In this document: piece by piece, positions 55,917-64,000 of the stretch
Layout of the letters: every line of letters begins with the position of its first letter
How positions within the stretch are numbered: position 1 is the first letter of the stretch
Origin: Triglochin maritima
Lineage: Eukaryota; Streptophyta; Magnoliopsida; Alismatales; Juncaginaceae
Direction: 5' to 3'
Length of the DNA: 64,000 nucleotides
NCBI GenBank assembly: GCA_963682175.1
Contig: OY821771.1
Span: forward strand, 25,998,201 to 26,062,200
Notes under the pieces: model-generated
What the model was told of the DNA's origin: nothing
Seen by the model: the letters and a program-made list of their open reading frames with translations, nothing else
Databases searched by the model: none
Translations under genes and position numbers: made by a program

Positions 55917-56934
55917 ACCTTGGTTTGGACGATTCGAGTGGTTTTAATTTTTTTTGTTTTTAGTTTTTGTTTGTTTCACGGGACCTTTAGAACAAGGGGA
56001 GGCTACTGGACAAGTTTGAGCACAAAATCTTGAAAAGGGACCGCCAATCAGCGGTGTGGGACCGCCAATTGGCGGCCTGGTGAGCCTCATTTTCTCTCAA
56101 TTTTGTTTTGGTTTCTGTTTGGTTCATTTTAGTTATCTGGGAGTACCATATTGCATGCTATGACTTCTAGTTTGCTCCCATATTTAATTTTAATCCCCTT
56201 TAATCAACTTGGACTATAAAACTAAAAGCAAAAGATTAGACTTCTTGCCATCTAGGTCATGCATCATTTGTAGACCTTACATGCATTTGTCTTTTCTTTG
56301 CTTTACATTTTGTTGTTGATCGCTGGCGTGAGGTACGTGCACCCAAATCTCTCATTCATGCATCTTTTGATCATGCATTAGTTAGTAAGGTGCATCGGGA
56401 CAAGAGTGAGTTGAGCGTTTGATTGGAGTGATTGATTGTTAGATCTAGGATCAAAATGCTACTAAGGAGGGGTTGTCCCATAAAAGATAAGGTGGGGGAT
56501 TTCATCACCCTTTCCTTGGCCCCAAAAATCACTCTTAATCAAGCCTCAACTAAAAGCAAGTAGACATTGGCCCTACGATTTCGGACGCAATAGGAGAGTG
56601 ATTTAGTTGAGACCGTCATGGCCTGATCGGCGTCGCCAACCTTGTTGATAGTAGGAGGTACTGGATCTCAGGATCTGGTATCACTTGCTGGGCATTGTGG
56701 TCTTCGTTGTATGGAGGTGAGGCATGTCGAGACTAGGGATCTCGAAGTTAGGCATCGTCTAGCCTAAGGACCCATAGCCGTAAGTTGTGTGAGTCGAGCA
56801 CTTTTTACGAGTTTAGCCTCATGGTGGTGAGAGTGGTCGACTCCCTGGTAGCATTTTTAGGGTCGAGTCGAGCACTTTTTACGAGTTTAGCCTAATGGTG
56901 GTGAGAGTGGTCGACTCTAGAGTTCTTTGTGGAG
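55917..56934 (+). other. Second leader, joined to the broken protease
   Basis: From tagaccttggtttggacgat onward it repeats the leader of 52.59-53.6 kb: palindrome doublet at 56039-56077, donor-like CTGGTGAGCC (56077-56086), conserved block (56600-56780) and acceptor-like gcatttttag ending at 56860. The LTR and primer site that should precede it are absent. Confidence 0.88.
56791..56917 (+). repeat. 74-bp tandem duplication in front of the short gag
   Basis: gagtcgagcactttttacga at 56791 recurs at 56865, each copy running to ggtggtgagagtggtcgactc. The second copy is shortened at its end. Confidence 0.92.
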
Positions 56935-57650
56935 ATGGATGGTTACATGGGCGACCATCCATATCATTGTTGGGACCAGGACAATTCGTCCTGGTATTCC
57001 GGACCCATGCAACCTGGGGTGGCTCAGACGAACACCTCGTATGGTTGGGATAATCCTCATTGTGTGACTGAGCAATCTTCATATTGGGGTAACATGAGAG
57101 AGGCACCGACTGCTAGACCACCATCTAGTTACGTCGGATCATATGTTGGTCATCAAACTGAGACATTACAAGAACCTTTGGCCTCTTTCATGCATGTGGT
57201 AGATGACATGGGTGCACCGGTGGCTCCAGTAGCCGTACCGTGTCACTATTGTGGGTTGAGTGGTCATGATTTCGGGGAATGTCCTTATGTTCCCCCAAAG
57301 CCTGAGTATGAGCATACCTTTTCCCCAAATGCTCAATATGACCATTACGCATCCGCGTACAACCCGCGAGGGATGGATTCGTGGGGAGACAATTTGTATT
57401 CAAATTCGTATACATCATTTCCACCCCAGTATCCTCCTCCCGAATACCCCGAATTCTACCAACACCCCACTTCAAATCGTTGGACTCATTCTCAGCCCAT
57501 CAACACCCAACCCCAAAATTTCCCAAGCTCTGACTTGGACCTCATAGTTGACCACATACCTGATTCCTCGAAACCAACTTTCCTGACGTTCATGGAAACC
57601 ATTCAACAATCCATACAATATATGGCACTACAAGTGAGTCAAATGGCGTA
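56935..57650 (+). pseudogene. Core-deleted gag derivative with intact zinc knuckle
   Basis: ATG 56935 gives MDGYMGDHPYHCWDQDNSSW, a Tyr/Trp/Asn-rich head unlike the usual gag core, then WGNMREAPTARPPS, which lines up with the sequence just after the core in full gag. The CCHC knuckle CHYCGLSGHDFGEC is intact (about residue 104), followed by Pro/Tyr-rich sequence and the MALQVSQMA coiled-coil segment before TAG 57649. The whole capsid core is missing, so it could bind RNA at most. Continuous over 238 codons, longer than expected for neutral decay. Confidence 0.75.
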
Positions 57651-57809
57651 GCAATTACGTGAACGTGAGGAGAGTAACTTTTCTTGTCAACATGAGGATT
57701 CATCTTTTGATATCGAACCGCCACCACCACATCCACAAATTCAAAGCACAATCTTTCAAAGTCAAACTCCTAGTCAGTCTGATGGACTTGGGTTTAAATT
57801 CACGATCAC

Positions 57810-58427
57810 TTGGTGGACGATTCGATCCCAATTGAGAATAACATGGACCAGCTTCATTACGAGTCGGCACATGATTGTGCCTTATCTTCTTGTCCTGTGG
57901 CCCTTGAGCCACATGACCTTATTGTTGTACCTCCTAAGGACTCACCTCTGGTGGAGAAAGAGCTCCCTAGTCCCCTCAATTTTAAACAATCTGATGAGAG
58001 TTTGCCTCTCACTATTGTTCCTGATCATCTTGGAAATGATGAAACATCAAACAACTACATAGTTCATGAGGGTATTAGAAGTTCCTTGGAGGATACCTTG
58101 GGTATGAGACCACTTTTTGTTCGCCTGGTGTGTCCGACATGCCTAACGAGGTTCTTGACCTCGTTCCGACGCACCAGCCAGTTGGTTGGAGAGTTTGGAT
58201 TGACAATCATAACTTCAGCAGCGCAACGGGAGAAACTCTTCTTCCGTTGCCCCTCATTTCCCAAACTCTTGAGAGGTTCAAGCTCTTTCAGTTTTGATCC
58301 TTTGAATGAGACGCCTTTCCGTCCAATTCATGAACCTCTCATTTCATCTGGTGGTCTTTGTGAAGGGGGCCCACGCATGCGTATTCTGGCCCTGCGTAGT
58401 GTCTTGTTCCCTTTCCAAGTGCATTGA
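57810..58427 (+). pseudogene. Post-protease extension ORF with frameshifts
   Basis: The frame gives an acidic stretch (CALSSCPVALEPHDLIVVPP, SDESLPLTIVPDHLG) that parallels STSCPMAIEPFELHF of the complete element. In another frame, at about 58181, PVGWRVWIDNHNFSSATGE and LERFKLFQF correspond to PISWRVLFDE...FEPFSF. The protease that should come first is deleted. Frameshifts show it is not expressed as one protein. It confirms that this tail, not RT, follows protease in the family. Confidence 0.65.
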
Positions 58428-60621
58428 CCCACTCTTGAGGTTCCCATTTGATGTCTTTTGACAAATTAAGATGAGAACTTATGTTTGTACATAGTTATAT
58501 ATTAAAAAAAGTAAAAAAAGAAAGTACAATAAAAGACTCCTTCAGTGAGCATCGATTGTTGTGGGCTCCAACCCTTGTGTATTTGGGCTCCATTTCTTTC
58601 ACGTATTTGCATCCTTTCTTTATCATCTCACAAGTTTTGAGGGAATTTGGGTTTGTGTCCATCAACATGACCTTGAACTTCCCTTTGTACTTCATGTTGG
58701 TGAGATCTCTCATTTTTCATGCATAAATCCATGTAGTATCTTGCTCACATTCATTGTGGACAATGCATGAGTAGGTGTGGGGGGTGTTTTACGTGTGTAC
58801 AGAGTTGAGTCTTTTTCCTTTGATTTTATTTTCTTTTGTGTGCATTGTTAGGGTCATGTTACTGTGCTGCATTTAATATCGATATATCTGCTTGCCATGA
58901 ACCTTGGGTGACTTGTCTTCTTTTGCTTGCCTAGTGCTTTAAAATTTCCACATTTCTTTCAAAATCTTCATGTGTTTGCGAAAGAAAATGTTTTGTGGGT
59001 TTTGCCTGTGTTTAGCATGTGCAAAACCGGTGAGAGGCAAAGTAAAAAGAAAGCTCCCAAAATTGTCTTGAACTTGATGCATTAGGATATCTAGTACAGT
59101 GGCTTTAGGATTTATCGAGTCGTTAGGATGCACCCCAGTTTCCCTTGGGGATGAGTAATCATAGGGTTTCAGTGCTCAAACATTTAAAGAAGTCCACCCT
59201 GAACCAATTGAGTCAATAATTCGTTTCTGTTAACTTAAGAAAGTTTGTTGTTGTCAACGACCCTTTAAATCTTGTTGTGAGACATTAAGTGTAGGGGTTT
59301 AGGTTCATATGTAGATAAGAAATAAGTGAGTAGGTGTTCTCTCTTTTTTAGGGTAACTTCATTTCAGTATTATGCTTCATTTTGTTAATATAGTTAGTGA
59401 TATGAGTAGTGAGTAGTTTCATCCCCACTTGGGGGGTGGAGAAATATGTGATATGATAATGTAGTGTATTAAGTGTTTGTTATCTTTATCCCTTGAGCTT
59501 TATATGATTTGCATAACCATCTAATGGGTTTTCACTCTTATCTTTGATATGCTAATGCTCTTGAATGAAGCTTAGCTTGTGCTTTGATTAGTGGACCTAT
59601 TTTATGGGGAATTATAAGGTTAGGATATGGATGAAGTTAATATTGGAAACACAATTTGTAGTGTATGTACTCTTATTGCCTTTACCTTAGTTAGTGTCTA
59701 GCACAGTGGCTTTAGGATTTATCAAGTCGTTAGGATGCACCCCAGTTTCCCTTGGGGATGAGTAATCATAGGGTTTCAGTGCTCAAACATTTAAAGAAGT
59801 CCACACTGAACCTATTGAGTCAATAATTCGTGTCTGTTAACTTAAGGAAGTTTGTTGTTGTCAAAGACCCTTTAAATCTTGTTGTGAGACATTAAGTGTA
59901 GGGGTTTAGGTTCATATGTAGATAAGAAATAAGTGAGTAGGTGTTCTCTCTTCTCGCACGGGTCTTATCACTCGGGAAAGTAGGTTTGAGGGGACTTTGT
60001 GCCTGGTGCTTTCGAGTCATCTGACTTGGGATGCGCCGACCGAACTCTCGTTACACGGGTGGTAGGGATTGCCCTATATGGAGATTTGGGGAAAGGTGTA
60101 CGTGATAGTGTAAGTCCTCATTGGCAATGACGTACGAAACCTGACCCTGGGAGAATGAAGCTCAAACTAATAAAAAGAAAAGAAAAACAAATGAGAAAAG
60201 AAACAAAAAAAATGCAAATAAGAACCTTAATGGACTCTACACTTTGTATCACTTGAGGATGTTGAGGTTGTCCATGTCTTTCACTTAATTCCTTATTTAA
60301 CTTGCACGAATGGTTTATTAGGCTACGTGTGGACTGATTACTTATATAGAGTCGGCCCGTTGGATTACCGCGTCCAATGATCGACAAAATATTTCCAACG
60401 AGTCGAGAGTCTAGATTGAATAATGCATCTTGTTCGGATTTTGTGGGTATATCCGCTGAAAACCCTCAGGAGACAACACTCCTCCTCCTTGGCAACAAAG
60501 AGCTTTACTGGCTTGTTGCACGTGCTAAGTGCAACCGTGATTCCTACGAAAATGAGTTAGGATTTCTTGTTTCTCGTTTGCTTTTCTCTTTCTTTGTTTT
60601 GCTCGGGACTAGCAAAAACTT
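58428..60621 (+). other. 3' untranslated internal region with internal LTR insert and duplication
   Basis: Equivalent to 21955-23509 (minus). A ~260-bp segment occurs twice (59091-59350 and 59697-59955) around a 345-bp piece from the middle of a subfamily B LTR (59351-59696). The T-rich/A-rich tracts near 58500 and 60180-60220 are simple sequence. No gene is supported. Confidence 0.85.
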
Positions 60622-60636
60622 AGGTGTGGGGGTATT
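60622..60636 (+). other. Polypurine tract
   Basis: aggtgtgggggtatt directly before the LTR start TGATTG at 60637. Confidence 0.85.
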
Positions 60637-61639
60637 TGATTGACATCATTTCATGCTTATATTTGTATCTTATATCTATTATCTTACACCTATGCAATGC
60701 TACGTGACGAGTTTTATGTTTGAATTTCAGAAATAAAGAGGTTTGAAGAGAAGAGCCATGAAAGGACCCAAAAGTAGGAAAAAGGACTTAATTGTGAGAC
60801 CTGGGGACTAAGATACAAGGGAGAAGGACCTGAACGTAAGATAGAAGGACCTAAGAGCAAAACAGAAAACTCCACACCATCATGGGGAGTATTTTGGCAA
60901 TTCGATTCGGGTCAGAGCTCCAATAAACAAAGTAGATGCATCCAAGACCAAGTAATAGATCAAGCAAAGCCCACAACAAAACTCAACAGGATCTGGAGCT
61001 TATAGAACGCCAATTGGCGGTCTGGCACCGCTAATTGGCGGTCCAAATAGCTCTGGATCCGCTTAACTTTTGGGAGCACGTGTATTGGTGTATGTTTAGT
61101 CTATTTTTGGTATTTGTTTAGTCCCACATTGGGGGATTGTCCCGGATTAGCTTTTTCCATGCCTATAAATAGAACTCTTCACCTTCCACTGTAATCACCC
61201 ATTGCTTGGTGGCATTCTCTCTACTAAGGAGTGAGCCTTGAAGCAAAAACTCAAGGTGGAGAAGAATGCTACCTTCAATGTGAGTCATTTGTTAATAAAA
61301 TAATTCTTCTAGTTTCTTTAATCTTGTCTTTTAATTTGTGCATGTTTGTTTAGTCTTTCCTTTCCTTTTAAGCTTCTTTAATATTTCTTGCTTTCTTAGG
61401 GTAATTTCATTTCAGTATTATGCTTCATTTTGTTAATATAGTTAGTGTTATGAGTAGTGAGTAGTTCCATCCCCACTTGGGGGGTGGAGAAATATGTGAT
61501 ATGATAATGTAGTGTATTAAGTGTGTATTATCTTTATCCCTTGAGCTTTATATGATTTCTATAACCATCTAATGGGTTTTCAATCTTATCTTTGATATGG
61601 TAATGCTCTTGAATGAAGCTTAGCTTATGCTTTGATTAG
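60637..61639 (+). repeat. 3' LTR (subfamily B), left part, split by a nested element
   Basis: TGATTGACATC at 60637 follows the polypurine tract. A palindrome doublet lies at 61005-61045, and the USE is worn (gtcccacattg) 32 bp before TATAAATA. It breaks at ATTAG (61635-61639), the same site as in the LTR at 42533. Its right part lies beyond the window. Confidence 0.9.
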
Positions 61640-64000
61640 TGATTGACATCATTTCATGCTTATATTTGTACCTTATATCCATTATCTTACACCTAAGCAA
61701 TGCTACGTGACGAGTTTTATGTTTAGTTTTCAGAAATAAAGAGGTTTGAAGAGAAGAGCCATGAAAGGACCCAAAAGCAGGAAAAAAGGACTTAATGGTG
61801 AGACCTGGGGACTAAGATGCAAGGGAGAAGGACCTGATCGTAAGACCGATGGACCTAAGAGCAAAACAGGAAACTCCACACCATCATGGGGAGTATTTTG
61901 GCAATTCGATTCGGGTCGGAGCTCCAACAAACCAAGTTGATACATCCAAGACCAAGAAATACTTCAAGCAAAGCAAACAACGAAAACAAAACGGATCTAA
62001 AGCATATAGACCGCCAATTGGCGGTCTGGAACTGCCAATTGGCGGTCCAGATAGCCCAGGATCCATTTAGTTTTCTGTAGCACGTGTATTAGTGTATGCT
62101 TAGTCTATTTTTGGTATTGGTTTAGTCCCACATCGGGGGATTGTCCCGGATTAGCTTTTTCCATGCTTATAAATAGAACTCTTCACCTTCCATTGTATCC
62201 ATCTCTCTCTTTGGTGGCATCTTCCCTACTAAGAGTGATGCATTGAAGCAAAACTCTGGTGGAGGAAGAGCTGCTTGTAATTTGAGTGAGTTAATAATAG
62301 ATGTTTTCATTAGCTTGTTAATTCTTGCTTAGTTAATTTCCTTTAATGTGTTTGCTTTGGTGCTTGTTTAGTTTTATGCTTCTTTAATAGTTCTTGCTTG
62401 ATTAGTATAGTTTCATTTCAGTATAATGCTTCATTTTATTAGAGTACTTAGTGTAAATATGTGTGAGTAGTTCCATCCCTTTTGGGGGTGGAGTAGGTGT
62501 GTGTACATGTTATGTAGATGGTTTGAATGCTTAATATGAATGTTTTGTGTTGATATTAGTATGCTTCCTTGAATTATTAAGAACCTTACTTGATGGTTTC
62601 TGTCATAGCTTAGGTACATTCCATGCTTGTCTAAGTGTCTTAATAACAACCTTGCATTGCTCATATTATTCACATAAGTTAGTGTTGTAAATGATAGGTT
62701 TTGCCATTAGGTACCTCTTATGCATTAACAAACACTAACTAACTTGAGCTTCTTGTATGCATTCCTCACCACACTTATTTCATGTGCACACACACACACT
62801 CCACCCCTTAGGGGTTTCCATTCTTGTCTTCTTATCTTCTTCATTAGTTGTTTAGCTTAGTTGTTTAGTTATTTCATTTCAGCTTGCTTGGTTACTAGTT
62901 TAGATTAGTGTAGTTTAGTGTAACCAACCTTTCTCTCCTTCTTTTACCTCTCGCCTTCGAACAAACCAATTGTCGACACACCTCCCATTGGATGACCCGT
63001 ATTTGCCACCGCTTCAACACGGTCGTGCACTTGCGGTTAATATAAAATGATCAATCAAGTTTTTGGCGCCGTTGCCGGGGAGGTGCTCTGTCCAGACGTT
63101 GGTTTGGACGATTCGAGTGGTTTTTAATTTTTTGTTTCCAGTTTTTCTTAGTTTCAGGGAACCATCGGATCAAGGGGAGGCTACTGGACAAGTTTGACGA
63201 ACAGAAGCCCTAAAAGGACCGCCAGTCAGCGGTTGGAGACCGCCAATTGGTGGCCTGGTGAGGGTTTCGTGCTCTCAAATTTTTGCTGGTAGTTAGTTCT
63301 GTAATATGTGTTATTTGGGAGCCCTATTTTGCATGTTGTGACTTCTCATTTGCTCCCAGATCATTAATCACTCCCCCATTAATCAACTTGGCCTTAAAAT
63401 CCAAAGCAAAAGACTAGACGTTCTTATTTGTTTAGATCACGCATCATGTATTGACTTAGGCACGTAGTTGTCTTTTCTTTTAACTTTATTTTCAGTTGTT
63501 GAGTGCTGGCGTGAGGTACGAAATTTCCTACACTCATTCATTCATCTCGTATGCCCATGCATTAGTTAGTAGGAATTGCATCAGGACAAGAGTGAGCGAG
63601 CGTTTGATTGGAGCAGTTGATTGCTAGACTTAGGATCAAAACGCTATTAAGGTGGGGCTGTCCCATAAAAGATAAGGTGGGGGATTTCATCACCCTTTCC
63701 TTGGCCCCAAAATTCACTCTTAATAAAGCCTTAACTAAAACCAAGTAGACATTGGCGCTAGGATTGCGGACGCACTAAGAGAGTAATCTAGTTGAGACCG
63801 TCATGACCTGATCGGCGTTGCCTACCTTGTCGATAGTAGGAGGTACTGGATCTCTGGATCTAGTATCACTTGCTGGGCATTGTGGTCCTCGTTGTAGGGA
63901 GGTGAGGCGTGTCGAGGCTAGTGACCACGAAGTTAGGCGTCGTGTAGCCTAAGGACCCATAGCCTTACATTGTTTGAGTCGTGCTTGCTAGTTAGGCTTG
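61640..64000 (+). mobile_element. Nested Athila-like element: LTR, primer site, leader; runs off the window
   Basis: LTR 61640-63057 (TGATTGACATC to TGATCAATCA), perfect primer site TGGCGCCGTTGCCGGGG at 63064-63080, then the family leader with palindrome doublet (63217-63255), donor-like CTGGTGAGGG and the conserved block (63640-63960). The LTR holds GACCGCCAATTGGCGGTC at 62009-62026, GTCCCACATCG at 62125-62135, and TATAAATA at 62168-62175 (32-bp spacer). Gag has not started by 64000. Confidence 0.92.
62125..62175 (+). promoter_or_regulatory. LTR promoter: snRNA-type USE plus TATA, 32 bp apart
   Basis: Perfect GTCCCACATCG, 32-bp spacer, TATAAATA; palindrome doublet about 100 bp upstream. The best-preserved example of the family's promoter layout in the window. 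Confidence 0.72.

Larger units (their letters stand above)
50992..64000 (+). mobile_element. Large Athila-like mosaic element, plus strand, open at the right edge
   Basis: Begins with a complete LTR inserted after CCAAG (50987-50991) in an older minus-strand element. Then come a primer site, leader, a gag-pro pseudogene cut at the protease, a second leader, a shortened gag, the SWRV tail region, a 3' untranslated region with an internal duplication, a polypurine tract (60622-60636) and a 3' LTR from 60637 that is itself split by another element at 61640. The 3' TSD lies outside the window. Confidence 0.8.

Noticed and set aside
58481..58770. Hydrophobic small ORFs in the 3' untranslated region
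   Set aside because: The same region in other copies has different frames and stops; conservation is at DNA level only.
1..64000. CRISPR arrays, bacterial operons, rRNA or tRNA genes
   Set aside because: No regularly spaced direct repeats with unique spacers, no ribosome-binding-site-led gene strings; the only tRNA-related sequences are LTR primer sites complementary to tRNA-Asp.

Overview
This is nuclear DNA of a flowering plant, and almost all of it is transposable elements inserted into one another. Four things say angiosperm: CACTA transposase remnants of the TNP2 and Ptta/Transposase_24 types with an Ulp1-like protease; Athila-type Ty3/gypsy elements primed by tRNA-Asp; a plant L1-type LINE whose ORF1 has a DUF4283-like domain and a CCHC knuckle; and a captured fragment that reads like plastid ClpD/ERD1. 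I found no intact host gene, tRNA, rRNA or CRISPR array. The species cannot be named from this window; a dicot is only a guess.

Layout. 1-6.75 kb: CACTA remnants (Ulp1-like protease tail, a 4x190-bp hairpin repeat, a broken TNP2 transposase split by a 1.5-kb solo LTR, and a CACTA 3' end). 7.5-16.4 kb: a dead minus-strand Ty3/gypsy element (gag, protease, RT, RNase H, integrase) cut by two LTR insertions, one a clean 2,170-bp solo LTR with TSD TTGTC. 16.4-20.5 kb: LTR-like blocks, a Ptta-type fragment and a CACTA terminus. 20.56-29.11 kb: a complete minus-strand Athila-like element with TSD ATCCC that carries gag and protease but no RT, RNase H or integrase. 29.14-31.11 kb: a Mutator-like element with 120-bp inverted repeats and a 9-bp TSD that carries a Clp N-domain fragment (Pack-MULE). 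31.19-36.95 kb: a LINE with a 15-bp TSD. 38.8-39.7 kb: another Ptta-type remnant. 40-64 kb: a mosaic of Athila-like LTRs, leaders and gag-pro pieces, with LTRs nested in LTRs, ending inside a nested element that runs off the window.

The most interesting unit is the Athila-like family. Every informative copy has a doublet of a near-perfect palindrome (GACCGCCAATTGGCGGTC) both in the LTR upstream of the TATA box and again in the leader after the primer site. Each half matches the plant E2F consensus. Most LTRs also carry a motif identical or nearly identical to the plant snRNA-gene upstream sequence element (RTCCCACATCG), 31-32 bp before TATAAATA. No copy shows an RT, RNase H or integrase; instead the protease is followed by a reading frame with a conserved SWRV-type motif. 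This looks like a coherent non-autonomous lineage that would need polymerase and integrase from elsewhere.

Genes shown as pseudogenes carry visible stops, frameshifts or lost catalytic residues. Boundaries supported by target-site duplications are stated as such; other boundaries are approximate. All alignments and comparisons were done by eye.
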